A DNA stretch of 64,000 nucleotides from UMGS1908 sp045655005 (GTDB taxonomy: Bacteria > Bacillota > Clostridia > Christensenellales > UBA1242), in the NCBI GenBank assembly GCA_045655005.1, contig JAZOOJ010000009.1:56778-120777 (forward strand), in the 5' to 3' direction. A program made the translations under genes and the position numbers. The notes under the pieces are model-generated. The model was not told the DNA's origin and made no database searches. It saw only the letters and a list, made by a program, of their open reading frames with translations. Positions 34,728-43,946 of the stretch are shown piece by piece. Numbering within the stretch: the first letter of the stretch is position 1; every line of letters starts with the position of its first letter.

Positions 34728-36488
34728 ATGTCAACAATTCCAGCAGATTTTGTATCTGAACTGAAACAGCGAAATAATATCGTCAATGTCGTAAGTAAAT
34801 ATCTCCCTCTGCAAAAGAAAGGGAATAATTATTGGGGGAGATGCCCATTTCATATTGAAAAGACGCCTTCTTTTTCGGTGAATGAGGTTGACCAGTTCTA
34901 TCATTGCTTTGGTTGTAAGGCTGGCGGAGATGTAATTAAGTTTGTTTCAGAAATGGAATCTATATCTTATATTGATGCGATTAAGTTATTGGCAGAGGAA
35001 TGTAATCTGAAAATCCCAAACACCTTTGAAGATGAAACAGATTATGAAGCAAAAAAACGCCAACGAGAAGAAATGGTTCGTTGTATGAAAGTTTGTGCAC
35101 AGCATTATCACGAAAACTTAAAGAAAAGCACAAAAGCAAGGGAATACTTAGCAAATCGTGGGATTTCGTCTGAAATGATAACACGGTTTGGAATAGGGTA
35201 TTCGGCGGGATACCAAGAGATAATAGATTTTTTAAAGTCAAAAGGCTTTTCAGAAACTTTAATTAAAGAAGTAGGTATCGCAAAAGAAAAAGATGGCAGA
35301 GTTTACGATGCCATTGGCGACAGAATTGCATTCCCAGTAATAAATATTTATGGAGATGTCGTTGCATTCTCCGGCCGAACAATGGATAAAGATGCAACCT
35401 ATGCAAAATATTTAAATACCGCAGAAACTCCAATATTTTCAAAAAGTAAAAATTTATTTGGTATTAATCTTGTCAAAAAAACTAAACAAATAAGCGGTTT
35501 AAAGGAAATAATAATTGTTGAAGGTCAAATCGATGTTATTGCAATGCATCAAGCTGGATATGGTAATGCTCTTGCAAGTCTTGGCACGGCTTTAACAAAC
35601 GATCAGGCTAGAGCCATTAAAAGGCTTTCAGACAATGTTATAATTTGTTATGATGGCGACTTTGCAGGAACAAAAGCGACTTTGCGTGGGCTTGATATTT
35701 TAAAACAAGAAAATTTGAATGTTCGTGTTGCAAGTTTGCCTGATGGAATGGATCCTGATGAAGTAATTAAGAAAAAGGGTAAAGAGTTTTTTGACCGTAT
35801 TATATCAAATGCATTACCGCTGATAGAATTTAAATTGAAATATTTAAAAACTCAATTTAATTTGAAAGAGTTTGATGGGAAAGCGAAGTATATTGAAGAA
35901 GCGATGTCTGTATTATCTGGGCTTAGTGAAGTTGAATCCGAAGTTTATCTTGACTATATACGTGATGCAACAAGTGTTAATAAAGAATTTTTGCAAAACA
36001 AATTAAGGCGAGATAATGATTTGAAGTTAAGTAACTCAAACATCATAAAGCAGGCTCAAATTAGGCGTGAAGAAAAGAAAGATAGTGTGTTAAGTCAATC
36101 AATGTTTTGTGTGTTTGCAAATATGCTTCGGGATAAACCGTATGCAAATATTCCAAACGGGTTTGGAGAACATTTAGATGAAAAATTTAAAGATATATTC
36201 AACTTTTTAAAGAGCGATGATAAATCAGTGGCAAAGTTTATAGCGACATTTGAAGAAGAATACTCGGAAGATGTTGGTGAAATTGTAAATTTCAACTTTG
36301 AAGAAGACGAACAAATAAATAATGAGCAATTTAATGATTGTTTATGGCTTGCATATAAGTATGGGCTTGAAAAAGAAAAACAAGGTTTGCTTGATAAACT
36401 TGATTCAGCAACCAACGAAGAAAAAAGGGAAATAATGGCACAGGTTATGCAGATTTCTCAAAGAATAAACAATAGGAGTATGGAATAA
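34728..36488 (+). CDS. dnaG: DNA primase
   Basis: Makes RNA primers for replication. The 586-aa protein has the CHC2 zinc-binding domain (C39, H42, C60, C63) and the N-terminal catalytic region. The Toprim domain has IIVEGQIDVIAMHQAG (catalytic Glu), then ASLGTALT and IICYDGDFAGTKA (DxD-type). A helicase-binding C-terminal part of low conservation follows. ATG 34728 is preceded by GGGGGAGG. It is followed one base later by rpoD, the classic macromolecular synthesis arrangement of Bacillota. Confidence 0.97.
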   Translation: MSTIPADFVSELKQRNNIVNVVSKYLPLQKKGNNYWGRCPFHIEKTPSFSVNEVDQFYHCFGCKAGGDVIKFVSEMESISYIDAIKLLAEECNLKIPNTFEDETDYEAKKRQREEMVRCMKVCAQHYHENLKKSTKAREYLANRGISSEMITRFGIGYSAGYQEIIDFLKSKGFSETLIKEVGIAKEKDGRVYDAIGDRIAFPVINIYGDVVAFSGRTMDKDATYAKYLNTAETPIFSKSKNLFGINLVKKTKQISGLKEIIIVEGQIDVIAMHQAGYGNALASLGTALTNDQARAIKRLSDNVIICYDGDFAGTKATLRGLDILKQENLNVRVASLPDGMDPDEVIKKKGKEFFDRIISNALPLIEFKLKYLKTQFNLKEFDGKAKYIEEAMSVLSGLSEVESEVYLDYIRDATSVNKEFLQNKLRRDNDLKLSNSNIIKQAQIRREEKKDSVLSQSMFCVFANMLRDKPYANIPNGFGEHLDEKFKDIFNFLKSDDKSVAKFIATFEEEYSEDVGEIVNFNFEEDEQINNEQFNDCLWLAYKYGLEKEKQGLLDKLDSATNEEKREIMAQVMQISQRINNRSME

Positions 36489-36489
36489 G

Positions 36490-38094
36490 ATGAGCATTTT
36501 TGACATTTTGAAGAAAGGTAGAGTTGACAGAAATGAATCGGGGGAAATTGTCAGCAGTGAAGACTATAATTTAACACCCGAAAAAAATGTTAAACAAACA
36601 ACAAAGAAAACAACAACGGTAGATGAAGAAAGCACAAAGCCAAAGACATCAAGAGCAAAAAAGGAAGAAAAAGTGGAACCTATGACAACAAAAGAGAAAT
36701 CAACAGTTAAACAAGCAACAACAAAACAATCATCAATAAAAGGGGATAAGCCTGTAACAAAAAAAGCTACGGCAACAGTCAAAACAGAAGATAAACCAGC
36801 GACAAAAAGTAGTGTAAAAAAGGAAACTGGATTGTTTATAGAAAAAACTGAGCCTGCAAAATTTAATGATGGCACCAAAACAGTACAAAAAATCAAGGCT
36901 CCAAAAGTACAATCAACTACAATAACTGAACAATCTGCCCCAAAAACTACAAAACAAAAAGTGGCAGAAGAAAATATTGACTTAGCTTCACTAATGGCAG
37001 ATAAAAAAGAAGAGTTGAAAGCTCAAGATAAACAACCTGAACTTGACGCAAAACAAATTAAAATACAAAATGAAATCAACAGAGTTCTAGAAAAGGCGAA
37101 GAAAAAGGGCTCTGTTACAATGGAAGAACTTGCGGATAGTTTTGCAAAACTAAATGCAGACCAAATTGATGGAATTTTAACAAGAATACAAGAAGAGGGT
37201 ATTAAACTTTTAGAAACAACCCTAATGGAAAATGATGATGAGCTTGAAAAACTTATCAATCAGTCAAATATTGAAGACCCTGTTAAAATGTACCTAAAAG
37301 ACATTGGCAAAGTACCTCTTTTAACGCAAGAAGAAGAATTAAGGCTGGGTAAACTTGTTACTGAGGGCGATCAATATGCAAAGGATAAACTTTGTGAAAG
37401 TAACTTAAGGTTGGTTGTTTCGATTGCTAAAAAGTATGGTGGCAGAGGAATGATGTTCTTGGATTTAATTCAAGAAGGTAATTTTGGTCTTGTTAAAGCC
37501 GTTGAAAAGTATGATTATACAAAAGGTTTCAGATTTTCAACATATGCAACTTGGTGGATTCGTCAAGCAATAACAAGAGCAATTGCCGACCAAGCAAGAA
37601 CCATCAGAATCCCTGTTCATATGGTTGAAACAATCAATCGTCAAATTAGAGTTGCTCGTCAACTTACAGTAACATTGGGCAGAGAACCATCAAACGCAGA
37701 AATTGCAAAAGAAATGGGCGTAAGTGAAGCAAAGGTCAGAGAAATTCAACGAATTGCACAAGATACAATTTCGCTTGAAACCCCAGTAGGTGAAGAAGAA
37801 GATAGTAGCCTTGGAACATTCCTAAAAGATACAAACACTGCAACACCAGAAGAATCTGCAACGGTATCTATGCTCAAAGAACAACTTGTTGCAGTTTTAG
37901 GCTCGCTTACCCCAAGAGAACAGAAAGTTGTCATGATGAGATACGGCTTAGAAGATGGTCACGCAAAAACTTTGGAAGAAGTAGGAAAAGAATTTAACGT
38001 TACAAGAGAAAGAATTAGACAAATTGAAGCAAAAGCGTTAAAGAAATTAAGACATCCATCAAGAAGTAAAAAATTAAAAGACTTTTTAGATTAA
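36490..38094 (+). CDS. rpoD: Primary RNA polymerase sigma factor (RpoD/SigA) with long basic N-terminal extension
   Basis: Housekeeping sigma-70 factor of 534 aa. Residues about 190-245 are region 1.1. IEDPVKMYLKDIG starts region 1.2 near 261. Region 2 has the -10 recognition helix FRFSTYATWWIRQAITRAIADQ, and region 4 has TLEEVGKEFNVTRERIRQIEAKAL for the -35. In front of region 1.1 is an extension of about 180 residues made mainly of Lys, Thr, Glu, Ser and Ala (TTKKTTTVDEESTKPKTSRA and similar), which most SigA proteins lack. The gene is 1 base after dnaG and 2 bases before trmK. Confidence 0.97.
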   Translation: MSIFDILKKGRVDRNESGEIVSSEDYNLTPEKNVKQTTKKTTTVDEESTKPKTSRAKKEEKVEPMTTKEKSTVKQATTKQSSIKGDKPVTKKATATVKTEDKPATKSSVKKETGLFIEKTEPAKFNDGTKTVQKIKAPKVQSTTITEQSAPKTTKQKVAEENIDLASLMADKKEELKAQDKQPELDAKQIKIQNEINRVLEKAKKKGSVTMEELADSFAKLNADQIDGILTRIQEEGIKLLETTLMENDDELEKLINQSNIEDPVKMYLKDIGKVPLLTQEEELRLGKLVTEGDQYAKDKLCESNLRLVVSIAKKYGGRGMMFLDLIQEGNFGLVKAVEKYDYTKGFRFSTYATWWIRQAITRAIADQARTIRIPVHMVETINRQIRVARQLTVTLGREPSNAEIAKEMGVSEAKVREIQRIAQDTISLETPVGEEEDSSLGTFLKDTNTATPEESATVSMLKEQLVAVLGSLTPREQKVVMMRYGLEDGHAKTLEEVGKEFNVTRERIRQIEAKALKKLRHPSRSKKLKDFLD

Positions 38095-38096
38095 TT

Positions 38097-38759
38097 ATGA
38101 AAAAAACGAAAAGAATTTTGGAGCTATTGGAATTAGTACCGTCAGAAAGCAATATAGTATTTGATGTCGGATGCGATCACGGAATTTTATCGGCGTTAAT
38201 GGTGTCAACAGGCAAAGCGAAAAGTGTTTATGCAAGTGATATTTCTGAAAAATCACTTGAAAAAACCATAAACCTTGCTAAGAAATTAAAAATGGAAGAC
38301 AAAATCAAATGTGTTGTGTCTGACGGGTTAAATAGTTTTGATAAAACCATTAAAAGTGATTGTATAGTAATTGCTGGAATGGGTGGTAACGAAATAGTAA
38401 AGATTTTAACAAATATTGAAGATTTTACTAACTATAAATCATTCTTATTACAACCGGCACAAGACTTTTACATTTTACGAAGGTATTTGTCGGATAACGG
38501 TTTTGAAATTATTAAAGATGAAATAATTGAGGATAGGGGAAAGTTCTACTCAAATATTTTATGCTGTAAATCAACAAACTCACAAACCCTAACAAATGTG
38601 CAATGTCATTTTGGGAAATTTTGTGATCAAGATATAAGTGTTGACTTTAATGAGTTCGTAAATTATACTTATACAAAATTATTTGCAATTAAAGATTTTT
38701 TAGATATGGAAGATTTAGAGAAACTTAGTTTTTGCAAAGCATACATAAATAACAAATAA
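38097..38759 (+). CDS. trmK: tRNA (adenine(22)-N1)-methyltransferase
   Basis: SAM-dependent enzyme that methylates A22 of tRNA. The 220-aa protein has the SAM-binding motif FDVGCDHGILSALMV (near 22-36), YASDIS, and the family-specific VIAGMGGNEIV followed by LQPAQDFYILRRYL. Position right after rpoD is typical for this gene in Bacillota (YqfN of B. subtilis). The stop of rpoD and the ATG are separated by two bases, so it relies on coupling. Confidence 0.92.
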   Translation: MKKTKRILELLELVPSESNIVFDVGCDHGILSALMVSTGKAKSVYASDISEKSLEKTINLAKKLKMEDKIKCVVSDGLNSFDKTIKSDCIVIAGMGGNEIVKILTNIEDFTNYKSFLLQPAQDFYILRRYLSDNGFEIIKDEIIEDRGKFYSNILCCKSTNSQTLTNVQCHFGKFCDQDISVDFNEFVNYTYTKLFAIKDFLDMEDLEKLSFCKAYINNK

Positions 38760-38772
38760 AGGAAGGAAAATT

Positions 38773-39465
38773 ATGCAAGAAATATTAAAGTATCAAGATA
38801 TTGATTTGGAGATTAAAAAAATTGAAGCACAAGTAGCAGACAATGCAAATCGTAAAAACGCACTTAAAATGCAACAATTTTTGAAAGATGCGCAGACAAA
38901 ACTTGCAGAACTTGAAAAGCGTGCAGATGACACAATTAAAGCCTATAATCAATACAAAGAAGTATACAACAAAATGGCAAAGAATTTAGAAGTCGCTGAA
39001 AAGAATGCTGGAAGTGATGATATTTCAAAAAGTGAGGGGCTACTTGAAGCAATTGACACAATCGCAAGCAATTTAACAAAGTTGGATAAAGAAATGTCGT
39101 CAATTATGGCAAATTGTGCATCAATTCAAAACGAAGTATCTTCAATAATGAAATCTGCAAGAACGGCAAAGGCAAACTTGCAAAAATACAAAGATGAGTT
39201 TGCAAAATATAAAGAAGAGATGGATGTCAAGATTGCAGAACTTCAAGAAAAACTTGCTGAACAAGCAAAAAAAGTTGATAAAGCCTTGCTTTCAAAATAT
39301 AAGCAAAAGTCAGTTGAGAAAACTAATGTATTTGTTGCAGAAGTTTCTGGGAAATGCGGTGGTTGCAGAATGGAAATCTCGGCAAGTAAACTTAACACAT
39401 TAAAGGCGAACGGTTTTATTGAATGTGAAAATTGTGGAAGAATAATTTACATAAAGAAGAAGTAG
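38773..39465 (+). CDS. Coiled-coil protein with C4-type zinc ribbon (COG1579-like)
   Basis: A 230-aa protein that is a long antiparallel coiled coil (about 1-185) ending in a C4 zinc ribbon, with CGGC at about 199-202 and CENC near 220. This matches the COG1579/zf-RING_7 family of nucleic-acid-associated zinc-ribbon proteins, whose role is not known. In many Bacillota a member of this family follows rpoD-trmK (sometimes with a Nif3-like gene between, absent here). GGAAGG lies upstream of ATG 38773. Confidence 0.85.
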   Translation: MQEILKYQDIDLEIKKIEAQVADNANRKNALKMQQFLKDAQTKLAELEKRADDTIKAYNQYKEVYNKMAKNLEVAEKNAGSDDISKSEGLLEAIDTIASNLTKLDKEMSSIMANCASIQNEVSSIMKSARTAKANLQKYKDEFAKYKEEMDVKIAELQEKLAEQAKKVDKALLSKYKQKSVEKTNVFVAEVSGKCGGCRMEISASKLNTLKANGFIECENCGRIIYIKKK

Positions 39466-39467
39466 AC

Positions 39468-39512
39468 AAAGCACCTATGCATATTTTGTATAGGTGTTTT
39501 TTATTTTTTGAA
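39468..39512 (+). terminator. Terminator of the dnaG-rpoD-trmK operon
   Basis: CACCTATGC pairs with GTATAGGTG (one wobble) across a short loop, followed by TTTTTTATTTTTTG. Confidence 0.82.
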
Positions 39513-39522
39513 CAAAATATAT

Positions 39523-39552
39523 TTGGAATAAATTGATTTGTTGTGATATAAT
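39523..39552 (+). promoter_or_regulatory. Promoter of the tandem-paralog cluster
   Basis: TTGGAA (39523-39528), 18-base spacer and extended -10 TGA-TATAAT (39547-39552), 43 bases before the ATG. Confidence 0.6.
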
Positions 39553-39594
39553 AAAAATAGAAATACGCTTATGCGATTATTGGAGGAATAATAA

Positions 39595-41208
39595 ATGGCA
39601 AGGAAAACAATGAAACAAGTCATAGAAGGGGTTAGAACAGGTTTTGGTAATATGAAGGACTCAACCAAAAGACGTATTGCGGCTGGCAGTATGGCTTTTT
39701 TAGGAGGGCTTGGTGGTCTTTTTGGTTGCACGCAGGCAGATTTAGATAATGTACAAATTGGTACTGAATCAGGTTATGTTGAAGCAGGAACTTTGGAATC
39801 AGGTATCGATGAAACAACTGTACAAGTAGAATCAGATACTTACCCAGTAGTTGACCAAACTCTTTCAGAACAACTAAAAGCGGTGGGCGAAAGAATGATT
39901 CAAATATTGGAAAATCAGGGTGTTTCACAAGATGCTATTGTTGAACTTAAAGGAAGAATTGACAAGTGTACAACAGATGAAGAAATGATGGTGGCTATTA
40001 ACTCAATGCAAGGTCAAATTGAATCATATATGGCTGATGCAGAGAATAGATTAGATGCATTGGAAGAATCTCTAAATAATGAAAATGAAGCACATGCAGA
40101 AACGAAAAAACAATTAGAAGATATGAAAAAGAAAGTTCTTGATTTAGTAAAAGCACAAGGTGCGTCAAATGAAGAAATAGCAAGGCTTAATGGTGCTCTT
40201 TCAAATTGCGTAACGCTAGAACAATTTAATGCAACTGTCAACGCACTGCAATCTGAAATTAGCGCGTTAAAAGGTTCGATAAACGACTTACAAAAACCAA
40301 GCACTCCGGAAATTGAAGAAAGTGCGAGCATTAATTTAGATGCAGTTTATCAAACTTTAACAGATATGGCTCTTGATTTGGAACTTGGTGTAAGAACAGA
40401 CTATCACGAAACATTTATTTATGCTGAAAAAGTTGAAAATGTAATAAAACAAAATGCAAGCAAACTTGATCCTGAAAAATCTGCACAAGTACAACAAGCA
40501 GTTTTAGATGTTCAAAAGAATGCTTTATATCTAATTACTTATTATGGTGTAGATAAAGTTGCAGAAAATGGGATGTTTAAGTTTTCAGAATCTGGAGCAA
40601 AGACTCCAGATAAGGAGGACCGATATTTCGGCGTGGCAGGCATTGATTTAAACGGAAGAATTGCAATGAAGACTGTAAATGAAAACACGGGAAATCTTTT
40701 AACAAGTGGTTATTATGATGGGCTTAATTATGCTTATGCAGAAACGGACAATAATGGTAAATGGGCTTATATAGACGAAGATTCATTAGAGCGTGGTACT
40801 GAGAACAATATCTATGACATAAATTGTTTTGTGCCTTATTTTGGTGCAAATAAAGGTGATGATTATGATTATAACCCAATAGAGGGTTATTCATATGAAG
40901 AAAACGATGATCTATCAAGTTATAGAGACGAACGAGGTCGTTTATGGAAAGCAAATTCTAGCGTAACTAGGGTAGAATTAGATAAAGAGGGTGGTGTTGA
41001 TAAAATAACAAAAAGAACAGGTTGGGTTTATGAAGAACAATCTGGACAAAATGGACCTTTTGTGGCGATACACAGCACGGAGACCTCGGTTTGTGAATAC
41101 GATAAGTTAACACCAGAACAAATGAATGCAATGTTTACTGAGTCGAATGCTTTGATAGAGCAAGCAAAAGCATATTTGGCAGAAAATGGAAGCGAAAGCG
41201 CACAATAA
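39595..41208 (+). CDS. Tandem-paralog family protein 1, exported, coiled coil, function unknown
   Basis: A 537-aa protein of a family not recognised. After a basic start there is a hydrophobic stretch (about 26-43) ending in GLFGC, which looks like a lipobox. Then come two copies of a short helical motif (AIVELKGRIDKCTTDEEM and EIARLNGALSNCVTLEQF), a long coiled coil, the family core LELGVRTDYHETFIYAEKVENV, and a strand-rich end with YNPIEGYSYEENDD. The motif, core and end recur in the next two genes. AGGAGGA... precedes ATG 39595 in TTGGAGGAATAATA. It is followed by its own terminator. Confidence 0.75.
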   Translation: MARKTMKQVIEGVRTGFGNMKDSTKRRIAAGSMAFLGGLGGLFGCTQADLDNVQIGTESGYVEAGTLESGIDETTVQVESDTYPVVDQTLSEQLKAVGERMIQILENQGVSQDAIVELKGRIDKCTTDEEMMVAINSMQGQIESYMADAENRLDALEESLNNENEAHAETKKQLEDMKKKVLDLVKAQGASNEEIARLNGALSNCVTLEQFNATVNALQSEISALKGSINDLQKPSTPEIEESASINLDAVYQTLTDMALDLELGVRTDYHETFIYAEKVENVIKQNASKLDPEKSAQVQQAVLDVQKNALYLITYYGVDKVAENGMFKFSESGAKTPDKEDRYFGVAGIDLNGRIAMKTVNENTGNLLTSGYYDGLNYAYAETDNNGKWAYIDEDSLERGTENNIYDINCFVPYFGANKGDDYDYNPIEGYSYEENDDLSSYRDERGRLWKANSSVTRVELDKEGGVDKITKRTGWVYEEQSGQNGPFVAIHSTETSVCEYDKLTPEQMNAMFTESNALIEQAKAYLAENGSESAQ

Positions 41209-41218
41209 TTATTTTGTA

Positions 41219-41260
41219 ATACAAAAAGAAGCAATCAAAATATGATTGCTTCTTTTTTAA
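41219..41260 (+). terminator. Terminator between paralogs 1 and 2
   Basis: AAAAGAAGCAATCA pairs with TGATTGCTTCTTTT across a short loop, then T residues. Confidence 0.88.
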
Positions 41261-41270
41261 CTAATTTTAG

Positions 41271-41300
41271 TTGCTCGATTTATATAAGTTGTGCTAAAAT
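41271..41300 (+). promoter_or_regulatory. Promoter of paralog 2
   Basis: TTGCTC (41271-41276), 18-base spacer and extended -10 TGC-TAAAAT (41295-41300), 32 bases before ATG 41333. Confidence 0.5.
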
Positions 41301-41332
41301 TGAATAAAGGTTGTAAACAAAAGGGGTCAATT

Positions 41333-42598
41333 ATGGCAATATCTATTTCAGAACAAATGAAAAATAAAAGGTTGAATACCAGTGATAATCGTGTAAGGTA
41401 TGGAGACGAAAGCGTTGTTTCGATTGTTGCACCTGAGATTTCAATAGATGTCAGGGCTTGGACAAACAAGTGCTCAAAGTCAAATACAATAAAAACACTT
41501 GAAAGCGTTGTAAATATTCAGCCACAAAAAATGGTAAATACATTATTTGCAAGGTTAAAGGCAGAACTTCATTCTGCTGGGTATAGCGATGCACAAATAG
41601 CAACTTTAAAGGCAAGAATTGATGCTTGTGAAAGTGAAGATGAAATTCAAGAAGTTATTACAACATTACGTAAAGAGTTGCAAGAGCGTTTATCTGCAAA
41701 AACCGATAAAAAGATAGCAACCGAACAAAAGAAAATGACTTCTTCAAGAAAGTCACCAGCAAGTGAAAGAAAAAAAGAATCTATTTATAAAGAAATATTG
41801 TCATTTGGTAAAACTTTGGATAAATTGCTTGCCGATTTAAAATCAGGGGTGCGTAGTGATTATAGTACTATATTTAATCAGGCAAAGGCGATTGAAAATA
41901 TCATTAACTCGAGAGTGGTTGAACTTAGGGCGTTTGGAGATGTTGCAAAAGATAAGTTTAATCTTTCCGAAGGACAAGTTCATAAGTTTAAGGATACAGC
42001 AAAAAATGTCTATAAATATGCAACAGCACTTGATTTGCAAAGGGCATTAAAACAGAAATACAAAAGCAAAAATTGCGGTCAAATTGTTGTAAAAAGTGGC
42101 AAAAGAATGGTTTATATTTCTCTTGACGAAGACGAAAGAAGGTCTACCTATTTTTCAAAGAAAAGAGAAGGTCGTGGATTTGACTTAGCAATCGCAGATA
42201 AAGAGCAAATGATGTCAATGACTGCTGGTCAATTTAGAGAAAGTGATATAAAGCAATACAAAAATGAAATTTTTACAATTGAAAAAAGAATAATGATGCT
42301 TTTAGGTGATGACTTCTTCGGTGATGACAGGTACTCATTTACATACGACCCTGTAGATGGATATAAAATTTCATCTAATGGCATTGAACTTTCTGATGCA
42401 CCAGAAGAAATAAATGTTAAATTGTATGGTAACGGCGATCTTGACCAATTGTATATAAAGGACCATGGCAAAACGGCATCAATAGAACTTGAAGGCTCAA
42501 CCCCTGCGGAAGTCGGAAGGGATGTGAGTCAAGCGAAAAAAGAACTTGAAAAGGCAAAAGAATTTGGTAAAGAATCACCAGCCGAGATGAATAGTTAG
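41333..42598 (+). CDS. Tandem-paralog family protein 2, apparently cytoplasmic
   Basis: A 421-aa member of the same unrecognised family. It shares the helical motif QIATLKARIDACESEDEI (about 82-99), the core LKSGVRSDYSTIFNQAKAIENI, the strand-rich C-terminal part DDRYSFTYDPVDGY and LSDAPEEINVKLYGNGDL, and a helical end SQAKKELEKAKEF. Unlike its neighbours it has no hydrophobic N-terminal segment, so it should remain in the cytoplasm. I start at ATG 41333 (AAAAGGGG upstream); the open frame extending to 41291 runs into the -10 element. It stands between two exported paralogs. Confidence 0.7.
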   Translation: MAISISEQMKNKRLNTSDNRVRYGDESVVSIVAPEISIDVRAWTNKCSKSNTIKTLESVVNIQPQKMVNTLFARLKAELHSAGYSDAQIATLKARIDACESEDEIQEVITTLRKELQERLSAKTDKKIATEQKKMTSSRKSPASERKKESIYKEILSFGKTLDKLLADLKSGVRSDYSTIFNQAKAIENIINSRVVELRAFGDVAKDKFNLSEGQVHKFKDTAKNVYKYATALDLQRALKQKYKSKNCGQIVVKSGKRMVYISLDEDERRSTYFSKKREGRGFDLAIADKEQMMSMTAGQFRESDIKQYKNEIFTIEKRIMMLLGDDFFGDDRYSFTYDPVDGYKISSNGIELSDAPEEINVKLYGNGDLDQLYIKDHGKTASIELEGSTPAEVGRDVSQAKKELEKAKEFGKESPAEMNS

Positions 42599-42634
42599 AT
42601 GGTTAATAAAGTTTAGTAAATAGAGGAGATATGT

Positions 42635-43879
42635 ATGGTAAAAGATTTTAAAGCGATAATTGCGGATTTTAAGGAAAAAGGGGAGAAAAACAAAGGTAAG
42701 ATTAGTGCTATTGTATTATCGGTGTTATTGCCTTTGGGAGGATTCGGACTTGGGGTTCGTGCACAAGGTCAATGGGCTCAAAAAGATGCACAAGTAGACG
42801 CCGTGGCTGGAAATGTAGCAAGCGAAAATGTGGTAAGCAATAATGAGATTTCAGAAAAACTTCAAAATGTAACAAACAGGCTTGCCGAAGTGTTACAAGA
42901 AAGCGGGGTTGAAAAAGAACAAATTAAAACCTTAACGGAAAGAGTTGGTAAATGTACAACAAAAGAAGAAATGGAATCCGCAATGAAGACAATGCAAGCA
43001 AAATTAGAGGAAATGCTTCAAAATTCGATAGATGATAAAATTGCAGAGATGCAAAATGCTCAGCAAGTAAGTGAAACACAACAACCACTACAAGAAAGTG
43101 ATGCACAAGAAATGCGAAAGCAATTAATTATAAAATTAGATTTATTGATTGAAGATATTACAAAGATGGAAAATGATTTAAAAAGTGGTATAAGAACAGA
43201 TTATAACGCCATGTTTGTAGAGGCAAAAAGTATAGTTGGAATGTTTGAAAGAAATGCTGATATAGCAGGAAGCAAAAGATTAGAATATGTAAACAAACTG
43301 TCAGATGCTATTTGTCGTTATATTGTAGCTATGGAATTGGATAATGGTATTAATAATGTACGAAAAGAAACAGGGATTGTTGAGTTTTCTGCAACAAGAG
43401 AAGGAGAAGGATCTCAATATATTGCAATAAATGAAAAAGGGAAACAGTTAATAAATGCAAGAAGTAATTATTTAATTATCGCAGAGGGTGGAACAGAGAC
43501 CGCCACTAATGGTAAAGTCGTTGAAGAAAGTTCTGTTTTACAATACCAACAGAAGTTATATGATGTTGATGGACACATTAAAGAAACTGTTGGCGGAGGT
43601 ACTTTTGAAGATGAAAGGTATACAGAAATTTCTTTTGAGGTACTTGGTGGCTATACTGTTTCTTCTGGAGGTGTTCGTTTGCCAGATGCCCCAGAAAGTT
43701 ATACTATAAAACTGGACAAAGAGGGTAAACTTGCAGAAATCGTTGTTGTGGACGAGGGGAAACCAACAACGATTGAATTTGATTCATTATCGCAAGAAGC
43801 GTTTAATTCTAATTTAAACCAAGCAAAAACAGAAATAGGTAAAGTGGCAGAAAATCAAATCGGAGCAGTTCAGCAATAA
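42635..43879 (+). CDS. Tandem-paralog family protein 3, exported or membrane-anchored
   Basis: A 414-aa family member. A basic start is followed by a hydrophobic stretch (about 25-42) and VRAQG, which reads as a signal peptide or anchor. Then come the helical motif QIKTLTERVGKCTTKEEM, the coiled coil, the core LKSGIRTDYNAMFVEAKSI, and the strand-rich end with LPDAPESYTIKLDKEGKLAEIVVVDEGKPT-type segments. It is closer to paralog 2 in the C-terminal region than to paralog 1. AGAGGAG lies upstream of ATG 42635, which is 36 bases after the paralog 2 stop, and a strong terminator follows. Confidence 0.72.
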   Translation: MVKDFKAIIADFKEKGEKNKGKISAIVLSVLLPLGGFGLGVRAQGQWAQKDAQVDAVAGNVASENVVSNNEISEKLQNVTNRLAEVLQESGVEKEQIKTLTERVGKCTTKEEMESAMKTMQAKLEEMLQNSIDDKIAEMQNAQQVSETQQPLQESDAQEMRKQLIIKLDLLIEDITKMENDLKSGIRTDYNAMFVEAKSIVGMFERNADIAGSKRLEYVNKLSDAICRYIVAMELDNGINNVRKETGIVEFSATREGEGSQYIAINEKGKQLINARSNYLIIAEGGTETATNGKVVEESSVLQYQQKLYDVDGHIKETVGGGTFEDERYTEISFEVLGGYTVSSGGVRLPDAPESYTIKLDKEGKLAEIVVVDEGKPTTIEFDSLSQEAFNSNLNQAKTEIGKVAENQIGAVQQ

Positions 43880-43921
43880 ACAAAAAAAAGCATATCAAGT
43901 AAAATTGATATGCTTTTTTGG
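43880..43921 (+). terminator. Terminator of paralogs 2-3
   Basis: AAAAAAGCATATCAA pairs with TTGATATGCTTTTTT across a six-base loop. Confidence 0.92.
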
Positions 43922-43946
43922 TGCTTTAAAGATTGTTTTAAAACAT

